Source: Phialocephala subalpina (lineage: Eukaryota > Ascomycota > Leotiomycetes > Helotiales > Mollisiaceae). Taken from it: DNA of 64,000 bases. The translations under genes were made by a program, and so were the position numbers. The stretch covers positions 3,264,160-3,328,159 of the forward strand of contig FJOG01000002.1 of assembly GCA_900073065.1 (NCBI GenBank), in the 5' to 3' direction. Positions 34,027 through 46,636 of this stretch are shown here, one piece after another. The first letter of the stretch is position 1, and every line of letters begins with the position of its first letter. The notes below the pieces were generated by a model. It searched no databases, was not told where the DNA came from, and saw only the letters and a program-made list of their open reading frames with translations.

Positions 34027-36865
34027 CTATGAATCCCTGATAGCGCTGAGCAAATCCGTCATATACATAGTCTGCAAACTGTTAGAGATACTTCTTGTAA
34101 GCAGAATTGTATCACTCACCAGACTCTTGTTATGTGTCATGACCTCGAAGAGTCGTTGCTCAACGGGCTTGAACAAACGATCAACCCAGGAAACTCCGCC
34201 ATCACTCTTCAGGGCAATGTCCTCTGCTTCCGTCTTGGCTACATTTCGTGCTAAGTTGCGAAGAACAAGAACGGCAGTGAGTGGGATTCCAGCGGCATCG
34301 TTGCGCTCATCGGTCGCGGTCAACTGATATGTGAAGGCTTGTTTTGGAGGAGATACGATGTACGATGGCTTCAATCTCTTTGCTGGTGGTTGTCCGTCTG
34401 TGTCCTTTCCGGTGTCAGGCTTCGGAGCCAGATGTACTTTGATATGATTGGCGATTTGAAGTAAAGACGTAGCTGGAGCACCATTGAATCTCCTGCATCC
34501 GCCCCAGAGACATGTGTACTGTCGGCCGGAAGTATTCTCGAATTTGCCATCTTCATTGTGCGTAGCGCCCAGATGGGCCCTGAGAATATGTTGAAACAGA
34601 TGATCCGGGCTCATGAAGTATTCTCGGCAGGCTTCCGCAGAAGTGGCCTTCCACGCACATCCATAGGCCTCTTCTCCTTTGATTCCAACCGGGACGCTGC
34701 GCATCCGAATACCTTTGATGATGAACTTCTGCACAACGCCTGGCTGAACTTGCGCCGCAGCCTTGTCGCCAAACGTAGTACTGACGTTCTTGATGAACTC
34801 TGCTGCGGGGAGAAGCGCAAGTCCGGTTTGTTGAGCTGTTGGAGTGAAACATGCTTGGTATGCCTGCCAGAGGGCGATTTGTGTAATGGACTCATCCGGG
34901 TCTTCTTCAAAGAGGCAACGAAGCCACTGCGAGCTACGCTCTGGCTCTTCAAGCTTAAGAAGTTGGGGTAGAAGATCTTGTGGGAGTCGGGCAATACCTG
35001 GTGGTGGTGGAAGTCGTGATTCTCGTCCGTAGGCGTACTCTCTCTCGACAGTCTTGGCCCCTTGCGTCAAAAGACGGACGAGTTGGTTGACAAGAGTGTC
35101 GACCCGGATGGTGATAAGTAGGAAGTTGACATTGTCAACAACAGCGGTGTATTGGTAGAGGAAGTCTAGGCAGGAGTGTAGAAGATCGTCGTCATTGAGT
35201 AGGGTCCAGTCGATGATGTTCTGAATTGCCGCTGCAGGTACGCCCTTCAGCAGGTTATTCTCCTCGAGGTTCATGGATATTCTGCTGATTGCTCGGAGTG
35301 ATGTCAAGATGGCACCTCTGTCATCGGACTGCAGTTGTGCAAGCAGAGAAATGTACAATGGGTCATTCTCGTCGAAATGAAGGTACTTGGTCAGCTGTTC
35401 GGCAACATCCAGCGCATAATGTTTGAGCTCGACAACGCTATCAGCCATTGGTAGATTTAAGACAATGCTGAGAAGGTCCCGAAGCGGTGAAAGCTCCGAG
35501 ACATAGTAGGCATTGTCCTCGAGCATGACCATGTTGCGCAACGTGAGAGCGGCTTCGTTTATCTGCAGCATCTTGTCTGCGAACTCGGCAGTGTGGATAT
35601 TGTCGTCGACTTCGCGCTTCTGAAGACTAGATATTCTTTGTAGGATGTCTGGAGTACCGTCGATACCATTGAGGGTAGTCATACCAATTAATTCATCCTC
35701 AGTGTGCGCGACTTGCCAATCCACCTTGTAGAATAATGTAGCCACCTCCAAAACCTTCTCGACCAAAGCTTCAGCCAAGCCCGGGAAGCCTTCGAATCTG
35801 TATTTGTCACCCCGTTCCATCGATATCTTCACCAGATGATGTAGGGCGTAGTCTTGTTCGGAGGGGATGCCAGATCGGAGAGCGCACAAGCAGCGCACGT
35901 AGATATTTGGGCCATCGAAACCAGCTTGCATTCAATTAGCACGGTCCTAAAACCAGAGGAATTGATCACTTACTACCAGGGAGCATAATACCACCCTGCT
36001 TTGAGACCAATGGCTTTCCAGCGGTTGCATCTTTCAAAGCCTTTTGGCGGCGCGCAAATTCTGCAGGATTGTTTCCAGGAGTTATGACGGGGCGTAGAGT
36101 TAAAGGGTGGTAAAGGCGCGGCTCGTAATTTGCCACGGCCAAAGACATGTTTTCAGTGTTGGACGATGGATTGTAGGACGTAGACGCCCCGCGGGGTTGT
36201 TGCTGCTGGTGGTGTTGTTGGTGGTTCGCGTGTTGTGGAGACGGACCGTGAGATGTCGCGGAGACGTTCCTACTTGGTCGCGATGGTCCAACGTCTGGCT
36301 GGAACAGAATTCGCTGAGGAGGGGCTTGTCTTAAACCTCGAGTTACGCGACCGCCAGAGCCTGGCGTTTCTTCACTTCCATTTCGATCTCTCGCGGGTGT
36401 GCCGTCATCGCCAGATGCCTCCGAATTCTCATTGCCCAATGCGCCCGTCTCTCTACGAGCCGAAGGCCGATAGTTCTCCAAAGTCCGGCTCAGAAGAGCT
36501 GCCCCTTTCGCAGTTATATCCTCGAGTATTTCTTTCGGTGGTGGCTCTCTGCCATGGACCGTTGATATCTCGTATGCGGCGAGGTTCTTGTAGAAGACCG
36601 TCTTCAAACTGAACGCAACCGCAGGGAGATTTGCTGTTGGCAACCCAAAGTCTGTACTGATTTTCCTCCATGCCAACTTCTCATCACTGACTCTATCATA
36701 TCCTCCGTGTTCTACTACAGCATTGAAAAGTTGGAGAAGATCTATGGGTTTGTTACCGACTTTAGGATTGGGTTCAAAGTGCGTTCCTCTCTTTTCATGA
36801 TATGCAGCGAGCTTCTTGATGAAGGCGTCGTATTCGGCAGGACTGGAGATTCTCGGGGGAGCCAT
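34027..36865 (-). CDS. rsc9: RSC chromatin-remodelling complex subunit Rsc9 (ARID domain)
   Basis: Three exons: 36865-35974, 35924-34120 and 34071-34027, giving 913 residues. The ARID/BRIGHT DNA-binding domain is at about residues 8-105 (EYDAFIKKLAAYHEKRGTHF, then VVEHGGYDRVS and WRKISTDFGLP). A Ser/Gln-rich linker follows. The large C-terminal part is an armadillo-like helical region, with zinc-finger-like Cys/His groups near YGCAWKATSAEACREYF and YTCLWGGCRRF. It ends VLRNLARNVAKTEAE and NKSLTMYMTDLLSAI. It belongs to the RSC nucleosome-remodelling complex in the nucleus. The last intron (34072-34119, 48 nt) keeps the frame open if retained. Confidence 0.88.
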
Positions 36866-38029
36866 CGTCGCTATCAAGGTGCGGATACTGCCATGCGCAG
36901 ATGCTGCGACAGAGGATTGTAGTTCGAGAATGCGAGGTCGACGCGCTTTCAAGCTTCAACTTCGCGCTGTGGTCAGCTTGCAATTCACCACGAGACTGGA
37001 CGCTAGTCCGAATATGGACTAGTCGCTTTCCAGCCACAGTCACAGTCACATGCAACCATTCATCTGACGACGACCACGAGTACACTTTAGTAGGCATTCT
37101 GATTTATATACCATGGAAAGCAGTCCTAGACGGGTTGCAATCTACTTGTGGACTTCAATCATCTTTAGTGTCATATCGATTGTAAGATTTGTTTGATCTG
37201 AAACGAAGAGCGAGAAAATGCAATCTTAAATCACAGACGTTTCCTTTATTTCTGTGAGTTCTGTCTAGACCCTAAATGTCGGACCTTGAGGTCGGATTTG
37301 AAGTGTTCTGCCCATTGAGAGGGTAGTCGGCTCTCAAGTGCTAGAAGGTTGAGCACCCGGATCTGCCATGGTGCAAGAGCAAATTGTAGCTCTGCCTGTC
37401 TGACAATTGAGCATCATCCTCTGTCAATTGGTAAGTAATGCCCTGTATCTGCTTCACTGAGCGTAAAGCGATGGTCATACAGTAGAAGTCTGCTAGGTTT
37501 GCAGTGTACTGATGTTTGTGATATGACAAGCTTGACACAACCGCTATTAAGCTCCAGAGACCAAAACAGCCACGTTCTATTTTGCGAGAGACCAATTTTT
37601 CATTTAAGCAAACACTCTAAATAATACAATTGGCTGCAAATGGTATAATAGCAGGCCAGTTTGGTGCTGTGCCTTTGATCGTGTGTTTGTGGTAGCCAAG
37701 TAAATGTTGAAGTTTTGCGTCCAACATACCTGCTATTATCATACAATGATCCACTTGTCCGTCTTTGTTTCAAAATTTACGTAGTCTAGACTTTCGAGAA
37801 GGAAGTCACTTTTGTGATTGCAGTGAGTAGAAGCTCGGTTGCGACTTTCTCCCGGGTCGAGGCTGTGGCAGAAGTTCCTCTCTATTTACTCTCCTCCGAA
37901 CAACTATTTTCGATCTGAACTTCAACTGCAAACGATCAACTCTCTACACTTTATACTCTGCACCTACTTCTTGAAACTCAGTCGATCACATAACTTCTTC
38001 TTCTTCTCAAAGACTCAAACCTATCAAGA
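36866..38029. other. Intergenic, no gene seen
   Basis: 1,164 bp between divergent starts of Rsc9 and the secreted-protein gene. It holds both promoters; no frame longer than about 100 codons and no family features. Confidence 0.4.
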
Positions 38030-38934
38030 ATGGCAAGCCCATCCAAAATGGCATACACAATGATCCTCAAGGCCTTGGCGCTTCTGATGACCTTCATTCC
38101 TTTGGTAAGGCCTTCCTCCTGTATCCTCTCAAGATCAAAGAAGAGCCTAATTCTCCTTTCTCTAGATGATGGTATCCGGCTTGTCAGTTCAGATTGGCGA
38201 TTCTGCCGTTACAGCAGATTATGCCATGGGCGGAGCGATCGTATTCAAAGGCCGCATTCAAGACGTCGAAGTTGAACTCAGTGGTACTGTTCAGGTAAGA
38301 TGATGGACATATTTTTCCTCGTACGAGTAACAAGTCTTTGGATCATTTTCGAGAATTGAAGCTGACCTCAAAGTAGGAGATGTACGCCGAGTTTGCAAAG
38401 ATGTATTCTGATGTCGTCGCCAATGCCACTGCTGCCCATAAGAACCTCGATACCCGCAACTCGAACGTCTCTTCAAAGGACCATTACTGCTGCCCCATCG
38501 GTGGCCAACCAAACTGGCAAGGTGCTGATGCTGGACGCATCGATCAAGGCATTACCTATCTGGACAACTTTCAAGGTGTCTGCAATACGGGTGGTGGACC
38601 GGGCAACTGGCGAGAGAATTTGAGTCCCCGGAATTTCTTGCCGTCTATTTACTAACCTCTTCATCCAGCGTCCGTATTAGCTGCTCATACGGCACTGGTA
38701 TCTACCTTTGCAATGACGTGAGTATCCCTTCATACCTTAAACTTCCACATCGCTGATTTACATTTTGAGAATTCCGACGATCTGATCATTACCTGCGGGG
38801 ACGTTGCCTTTTACGCAGAACAAATCATCTACAACTGCCAATGGTTCGACCCTAACCAGATAATCTGGTACACCTGCGGACAGTGGTTCGACAACGGCAA
38901 TTGGAATGTCATTGTGCATTCGGGTAGATGCTAA
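38030..38934 (+). CDS. Small secreted cysteine-rich protein, unknown family
   Basis: Five exons: 38030-38104, 38166-38294, 38377-38609, 38669-38717 and 38770-38934, giving 216 residues. The N-terminus (MILKALALLMTFIPLMMVSG) is a signal peptide. The mature protein has CCPIGG, then single cysteines in GVCNT, SCSYG, YLCND, TCGD, NCQW, TCGQ and SGRC. Intron 3 (38610-38668) needs a GC donor (GCGAGA) with a CTAAC branch; it creates one more Cys at the junction and raises the total to ten, an even number. No GT donor there has the right phase. The pattern suggests an apoplastic or cell-surface protein, possibly effector-like. Function unknown. Confidence 0.75.
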
Positions 38935-39598
38935 GTTCTTCTTATGGTGGGTTTGGGTGACTCGATGAATTCTTCCGACCTTTCAATCTAGAGAGGATTT
39001 GGAGAACCAGGATATAACGGCTTCCGGGCTTCGTGGGGCTCGGTGAACAGCAATTAGGGAGGTTCGGGACTCGGCGTTAATTTTCTTTGGGGCGCCTCCC
39101 CTAAGGTCACTCGTGATGCTCACGAATAGTAGTTATTGGGCTAGGTAGTGCTTTTGTGGATGAATTCACAATGAAACCGCAACATCCTTCACAGTTTGTG
39201 ATTCGACGAGTGAGAAGTACCACGTGACCTTTTCCACCTCAATTGCCCAGACGTCGCAAGGAACCGCCTCTACTCAGCATGAAGAATTTGATCGCCTGTG
39301 CCACTTCTTGCGAAAAACAAGAATGTTTGTTAACCTTCCGAATCCCGGATGGGCTGTCATGGCCATCATCTCGTGATAAATCCCAGGGCGCTACGCTGTG
39401 TCCGGACTAGCCATTCTCCAATAAAAACCCCGGCCGTCCGCACTTCCTTCTCTCTTTTATTACCACGGTCGTCGATGGTACTCAACCATCGTTGGACGAC
39501 CCCGAAGTTGTCGACATATTGTATTGCTACACTCAGTATTGATGTTCAACTAACCCTCGTTCTTCCACTAACCATTATCTTCCCATTTCAATTTCATC
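38935..39598. other. Intergenic, no gene seen
   Basis: 664 bp between two genes on the same strand; includes the promoter of the next gene with a CT-rich leader at 39440-39600. Confidence 0.4.
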
Positions 39599-41714
39599 AT
39601 GTCCCAAACTTCTTCTCAGGCACTAGATCCTGATTGGGTCTCCCTTTCCATTGTCAAATTCTCCCACAACACTAGCCCTTATGGTACCAAAACCTACACA
39701 TGGAGTCACATCAGTACACGCCCCGACCTCGATATTGTCATTCGAAATGCGCGATGCGTCGACGAGCAAGGCAAGCACGACACTCGTGTGATCATGAAGG
39801 TTAGCGCTGGAGCAGATGTGATGGTAAGGGAAATGCCCCATAATTTGTGGTACATTGAGCTGACAGTTCCCGCAGGAAACTCAAGATCTCCTAGAGCTAG
39901 TCCGATTTTGTCAACAGTTCAATCCGTCCACTGGAGCCGAGCACCCAGTCGAGATAGCCATCAAAAGCCCGTTCCTGGCCATGAGATATCCTAAGACTGT
40001 GAATACTGTTTGTCATAACTTCGGCCTGCCTGTATCTCTAGCTGATAGTCCGTGCCAGGTTCGGAGATTGCAGATCAAGTTCCGCAACCATGAGGATTTC
40101 CAAACGGCCTACAATTTCCTCAAGGATCTGGGACTTCCAATTTCGAGCAAAGAAACAACCGCGTCCCCAAATCCACAACCTGTCCCATCGCCTGCACCGT
40201 CTATCGCCGCATCTACTGCAAGTTCCTCTACTCTAGTCCGGCCTTCATCAGCAGCTCTTCCCAGTACGTACAATGGTGGCCCAGCGAGCTCTCCGCTGAA
40301 GTCCGAGTTCAGAATTCCTCCTAGACCAGATTCGACAATGTCGGAAGATAGAGCTCGAGTCAATGATCTACCTTTTCAGGGACATTCGACACCCCAGCCT
40401 ACCTCAATGGTGTCCATTAGCAGAACTCAGTCTAATAATGTACCTTTTCAGGTACATTCGAGCACCAGACCCGAGCTTGTCTCGTCGATCGACAGAGCTC
40501 ACACCAGTGACCCACTCTTCTCCAGAGCTATACATCCTGCCATAATTCCTAATCCAACACTGTCACGAGTCAATTCCTTTCAGATTCCTGCGATGCAGAG
40601 TCCAATGTTCTATTCGTCGCAGGTAGAGGGAGAGTCACGTCACTTCTCTCACCCTGCTTCTCAAGTCTCAGATCCTGCCAAGCCCACCACGGGCACGCAT
40701 CCGAGAACATCACTCTACATCGATCAATTGCAAAGTCTACGCCAGGAAGGGACGGAGAAATTAGAGAGTCAGTCTCTCTCGGCATCTCGTTTCTTTCCTT
40801 CACCCGCACAACCTTCCGTTGGTGATCAAGGAACATCAAATCCTTTCATAGCATGGGACAATCAGAAATTCCAGCGTCCAGCGTCGACTCCTGTAGCTTC
40901 GACTACAACATCTACCTTAATCTTACCTCCGAAGCGAATACTCCCCTTCCCCCGACCAGAAGAATCTGCCAAGTCAAGAATATCATCTCTGTCCGATCTG
41001 CCCCAAATTTCAAAGGCGACACCGGCCATACTTCCTACCTCAGTCTCTCCTATGAACTCTGCTTGCGAGAAATTATCGACTCCAGCATCAAAGCCTGCTC
41101 CCAAGAAACGTGTCGCCCAACGAAAGGCACCTGCAACCAAGCCAGCGGAGGATGCATCGAAGAAAGCAAAACCTGACTTTGAGGAGATTGTCATTGCAGA
41201 ACCACAGCTTGTTACTGAAGAGCCTTCTCCGCTCGCTGCCAAGAGTGCTGCTGCGGTAGCAAGACCAGCATCTACCCCACTCAGCCTCGTCTCTAAAGTC
41301 GCTCCCCCACCGAAGAAGCGCGTAGCAACTCCAGCAATACGTCCTGCATCAAGCAACAAACGCCCAAAGATGGTCGATCAAACGACACAGACCCAAGATC
41401 CTCCCGCTCAGCAAGAGAACAAAGCCCAAAACCGAATCTCGCACTCGTCTGCAAGCACTCCCAACACATCTTCAAACTCTGTGTCGTCACCTCCAGACGA
41501 CTATCTCGAAGATGTCGATGCCTTTATTGTCAAGCATAAAGCTCGACCTCCACCGAAAGAGATTTGGGATACTCCTGGCTGGGCTGATGCAGATGATGAA
41601 TACCGCGAGAGGCTCATCAACCACTTTATCTGCGAGAACCTAGAAAATCCAGATTTTCTTAAGCTGTGTGAGGACATGGGAACTTCATGGCGAAGGATTG
41701 GTCTGGGATTCTAA
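39599..41714 (+). CDS. Rec114-like meiotic recombination protein (candidate)
   Basis: Two exons, 39599-39823 and 39876-41714, giving 687 residues. The N-terminal ~165 residues look like a compact fold: WVSLSIVKFSHNT, then TWSHISTRPDLDIVIRNARC, and VRRLQIKFRNHEDFQTAYNF near its end. The last block resembles the RxFQIxFxSxxDF signature of Rec114/Rec7 PH-like domains. The middle ~400 residues are Ser/Pro-rich and disordered with basic patches. The C-terminal ~60 residues are helical (EDVDAFIVKHKA to FLKLCEDMGTSWRRIGLGF). Rec114 supports Spo11 break formation in meiosis. The match is from memory of the pattern, so other PH-like nuclear proteins remain possible. Confidence 0.55.
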
Positions 41715-43681
41715 GTGAGGAGATACAAGCATTTGAGGTTTCACCTCACTATTGTGGGCATTATTACTGTATCACGAGCTACTAGCTGTCGGTCGCTGAG
41801 GGCTTGGAGACCTAATTCCGGCATGGAGGTCTGTGCATGTGCTGGCGAGGTTGCAGGTAGTTAGTCTAGCATTTCTAGCTTCTTCTGCAGAAACTATGCT
41901 CTGACTCACACTTGCGCTCCCAGCACTGAGATGAACTGGCTTGTGACTACGGTGAGGTTCTATCTACCCAAACGCTGTTCCGTACCATGCCCCTTTCGTC
42001 TGATCTCCTTTTTGAGCTCTATTGAACTTCTGCAGTCCAGGACACAATGTCCTTGCTTAAATGCCATTTAAATTCCATTTACATTGCTTGTCTATCTTAT
42101 TACGTACCTTATTTCCATATCTTGACGATCTCGGCGATTTTTTGAAGCTTCTCGAACGGCACGTGACACCCCTTTCTTCCGCATGTCTCCGAACGATCGT
42201 GGCCGGGTTCAACACAGACCTATGGCACTTCTGCCAGATAAAAGTACATGCATCGTGGTAATATAGTATGCTCTGCTCTCGCAGAACTCGTATCACCATC
42301 TCATCGCCTCCAACGAGGTGCCGATGATGCGAAACAATACTGCCATCAACGGTGTGAGGTGCGCTGGGCCAACTGTGGCAGTGCGAACGATCTGAACATC
42401 GGAATGGTGAACTGTACTGCATCTATGTCACTTATTTCTGTGTCTTTCGCTGCTTCCCTGAGCGTCCCAATGTGTGAAAGCGTGGTAATACTAGCGTCAA
42501 CGGTACCAGGTGCACGTTGGCTCATCTGCATACAGTGCGAATGCTGAATCAATAGCTTAGTGTAGCTGCAGTTATGTCATTTATTTCTGCGTCCTTCCCT
42601 CCTTCCTTGAGTATCCTAATTTCGTGTATGGTATGTCGCTTGATTAGGCAAGTGCAGCTGTCAAATTTTTGAGTTTGAATCGGTCCCAGATTTTCTCTCA
42701 TCGGGATCAGGGATAACAGCATCTTCAGAATATTTCTCTGGTACCGTACATCATTCCATTGGCAGAGTGTGACTCTTCACGATACCGCGATTGAGAATGA
42801 TGGAAAGGACTATTATAGTCCCATTTCAGCCCTTTATAATCCCCTCTTAGCTCCAAGATGGCCGTTCTTCCTTCCTCCCCAGAACACAATTTTCCAAGTC
42901 ACGACGAACTGCACCCAAAAACACCAAAACGACAATCAACGACCAATATCAAGTCAAATAAGCTCAACGGGCACCAAACAACAACCTGTAAGCACATTCT
43001 TCGCGAAAATCCGCTCCCTTCTATCGTGCTGCTGCACTCGAACTCAAAATTTGACATCGAGCAGAATCAGAAGTCACGAACGAGTGACCACCACCTACAC
43101 ACAACACACAACAATCGCGATTGCCAGAAGAAGAACAAACTCAAGTACGAACGAGAACAGAAAGTACCACCAGTAAGTTCAAATTTTCATCTCCCTACAT
43201 GACATGACTGACCTTCACAGCATCGGCATCAACAGACGAAGCCCGGAGCTTCATTCAAATTTCGAATTTCGAAAGTGCGATAGCGTGAGTCAATTTCACG
43301 TGCTTCTTTGGGTTTTGTTCGTTCATTTGGAACTTGGTCCCATTTCGTCAGCAATTACTGTTTTAGTGCTGGTCATGAAGCTCGTGACTTAGGGGAAGCT
43401 CGGAACTCTCTCCTTACCCAATTTGGGAGTCTCTGGAAAATATCCAAAAGGAGAATTCTCTGTTTGATTTTGTTGCATGTCGATATTTTGTTGCACATCG
43501 ATAATTACGGAAAAGTCTTTCCTAGTCCAATTGGAGAGCCAGGCGGCTCTCCTGGACATCGCATGGGTTGCAAGCGAAGCACTGCTCTCTTTTGCATCTC
43601 TTCTGCTCCATTATCCAGCTACTATGATACTCATCTGAATTCATGCTGACCGCCTCAAAGCCAGTAATTAGATCAGTCAAG
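41715..43681. other. Long upstream/non-coding region with 5' UTR introns
   Basis: About 1.97 kb. The first kilobase contains a diverged tandem repeat (listed separately). From about 42770 the sequence resembles a spliced 5' leader: a clean intron at 43173-43220 (GTAAGT donor, CTGAC branch, CACAG acceptor) and a probable second one from 43285 (GTGAGT) to about 43671. No separate gene was supported. Confidence 0.45.
42347..42640. repeat. Diverged tandem duplication, period about 150 bp
   Basis: CAACGGT occurs at 42347 and 42498, and TATGTCA(C/T)TTATTTCTG at 42424 and 42573. Intervening text such as AGGTGC and CAGTGCGAA recurs in the same order. The two copies have diverged considerably and are non-coding. 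Confidence 0.55.
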
Positions 43682-45024
43682 ATGTCTTACTCCTTCGAGA
43701 CCGCTACTGCCATGAACAGCGAGATCCATCAAAATGAGGCTGTTGCTCACCAACAGGCCTCTTCGATCAACACTCCAACATCGGCCAGTGCTCACGACTT
43801 CAGCCTCAGTCCAATTGACGAACAACACCGAATTGCCAAGAGAAACATGAAAAGCGTCAAGAAAAACCAGAAGGACATCACCAAGGCCTACAGAACCCGT
43901 TCTCAGAACATTCAGTACCCAAATGTACTCCGAAATGTCGCTGACTTAGCCCTCGAACTGTCCGAAAGAGTTTCAGCCAAACCTTTTGCAGAGGCCAAAC
44001 CAGCAATCAAGCTGAGGCTCATTGTTAATGAGAAACCGGCAACAAAAATTGGACTCAATGTCAAGGAACAACCGACACCAAAAATTCGACTCATTGTCAA
44101 CAAGGAGAAACCTGCCACCAAACTGATCCTCAAAGTCAATAAACCAACTCCCGCACCAAAACTCCGACTCATTGTCAACAAGGACAAGCCCGCCACCAAG
44201 TTGATCTTCAAAGTCAACAAACCAACGCCAGCACCAAAATTGAGACTCACATTCAAGAACTCAGCATTCTTCCGGTCACTTGACCGACAGCGTACACAGA
44301 CAGGATTGGCTGAGTTGGGAACACTCCGAAGTATGTACTTGTCTTCTCAACTCGACAGAATTAACTAACAGTGGCAACAGATCCACTTCCACCGCCAACA
44401 CGAAATCCACTTCCATCGACACCTACTTCGGAAGCTAAGCAAGTATCATTTTGCTCCCCAACAACGAGACTCCACCTAGCACGGAGCAAAAGAAACAAGG
44501 AAAACAGGAAACAAGGCAGAGAATGTGTTCCATGGCCAGCAAATACGCCACAAACCGCCAATAAATTTCATATCAACAAAGAGCTGCATGAACTTTCCCA
44601 AAAGGGAAGAATCGAGAGATTCACCCAACGTCAACAAGCGAAAATTTCAGAGACCACAGCAGAAGCTCAGAAGCTCAGCGACATCATCAAAACGTTCGAA
44701 GCAGATCCAAGATCTTACAAGCCCACTTTAAGCAGCATTTCACCTCAGCTCGAAGTCGACATCGGAAAGTCCCACGACAGTCTCTCGACGCTTCCATACA
44801 CATCAACACCAGCAATCTCAAAGGTCCAAGACCAGTGGATTCGAAACTACCTTCCAAGGAAGCCTAGTCTTCTATCATCAGTCAAACTTCCCGAGACTGA
44901 GCACAGCCAAAAGCGACTTTTCGAATCAGATCCCGAGGAATTCATCCTTCCTCTACGACAAGCAAAGAGAATGAGACTCTGGAACAACATGGACGACCTC
45001 GATATCACCCAACTTCCCTTCTGA
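43682..45024 (+). CDS. Lysine-rich repeat protein, unknown
   Basis: Two exons, 43682-44330 and 44381-45024, giving 430 residues. I chose ATG 43682 because an upstream in-frame ATG at 43643 falls inside a likely 5' UTR intron. Residues ~105-205 hold short basic repeats built on KPATKL(I/R)L(I/K)VN and KPTPAPKLRLIVN. The C-terminal half has a helical region (HINKELHELSQKGRIERFTQ) and ends in an acidic tail MDDLDITQLPF. Tandem acceptors (44371 and 44380) differ by 9 nt and both keep the frame. The composition suggests a nuclear, partly disordered protein. No family recognised. Confidence 0.6.
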
Positions 45025-46636
45025 AGCAGACGACAAAACTTTCTCGGCATTGAATACACACAACATCCGGCGTCGCTACCGCAATTAGTAGCACATAACG
45101 AAAACAATCGATGAATTTACAATAAAATAACGACTCTCTGGACAAACGACAAACGACGAACGACAAACAACAAAAAAAATGGCAAGTGTTCCCTTGGGCT
45201 TTCGTGAAGTCTAAGGGAGGAAGGGATATGAACTGAGGGTTGAGGCAGAGACCGGAAGTGATATGAACATGGTGAAAGGTGAACGAGATGACAACTTGAA
45301 GATATGATCCAGATATGAAATCAAAGATGGAATTGGTTCGAAATGTTGTACTTGTTGGGAGTTGTAAAGATATGGAATGGTTTTGTTTTGTTTCGGAACT
45401 TGGACTTAGATAGGGGCAACAGCCCAAAGGAGCATACCTTTTCCCTCCACTGCACGTCAAGCAGCAGCGAGGTTTTACCGGTGCTCCTGTGGGGGATTTT
45501 GGTTTGTAGTTCTACTTTTTGTATTCACTTGAGAGCTCTGGGCTGGAACCCAGGAGCTGTTGGACACTTTTCAAAGACAATTCAATGACCAATTCAAACC
45601 ACACTGGTGTTAAAACATCATGAAAGCACTGTGATGTGAAATTTTTCGCCGTGACATATTGATGCACACTCGGAGCTTCTGCAAAGCACGAGCGAGGCGG
45701 GCCGTCTGCTCAAGGCTAAGGCATTTCCCCACTTGAACTCAGAACGAGGTGCTTCTGACCATCCAAGCAACCTATGTTTTTCACTTGGAGGATATAAAGT
45801 TGAACTCATTGGTAGAATCCTCAAGGGTTCAAGTGGTACAAATAATGGTCACGTGTGGGTGGTGATTTTCGGAGGTTCGAAAGGAGACTACCGAGAATGG
45901 ATAATCATGGCCATAACCGAACTTATACAACTGAAAGGTCTCGATTCATAAATCAACATCGATCCTCGCATGGGTCTTGAGGTGGTGTTCTCGTCTGTTC
46001 TCCGCCTCGAGCATTTGAAAGGGGTTCGCTTAGCGAGCCAACCAGAACTCGGATGATTCGGACCTCGCATCGTGAGGAGTAGCAAACACTTCAAAGGTTC
46101 TGCATACTGAGTGGCTTTCAGAATAATAAAAACAGCTTTTGAAGATCATTATAGATTTGAGAACTATTTCACTCCTTTTGTTGGATATTGCATTAACGCG
46201 TATTGAACGATAAGCTTCAAAGCTCATTTAAAAGATCACAATGACTCCCACTCTTTTTTAGGAATGTCAAAACCCATCCATTCTCTCACATCAAGACAGA
46301 ACAAATGCCTATTATAAGTCCTCAGACAAGAACGCTGACAATACCATACACCGCTGTGTTTCCAAAGTCCCAGAGGCTGACAGTTGCGGTGACCTTGGAA
46401 AGGTTCTGACCCAGGGAATCTCTTTCAAAAAGGCTAATTACCACCGCCCTGTTCCGTCCTCAAACCCGACATTCACCGTGGAACTTCAGAGCCCCGCTCC
46501 GCTTAAATCACGCTTAACATATCGGGGAACTAGGTTCCACCACCTTCCGGCAAGTCAGTACAAAAGCTGATCTCCCTTCGTCTCAACTCCTTCACCGCCC
46601 ACAAAGCGCAATACGATCATTCTGCCAGCCTTCAAG
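45025..46636. other. Intergenic, no gene seen
   Basis: 1,612 bp. Near 45140-45180 there is an (A)CAAACGA-type short repeat in the 3' region of the preceding gene. Other frames are short and overlapping. Confidence 0.4.

Noticed and set aside
42858..43202. 114-codon Thr/Asn/Lys-rich frame
   Set aside because: It overlaps a likely spliced 5' leader and has no homology; the intron at 43173 interrupts it.
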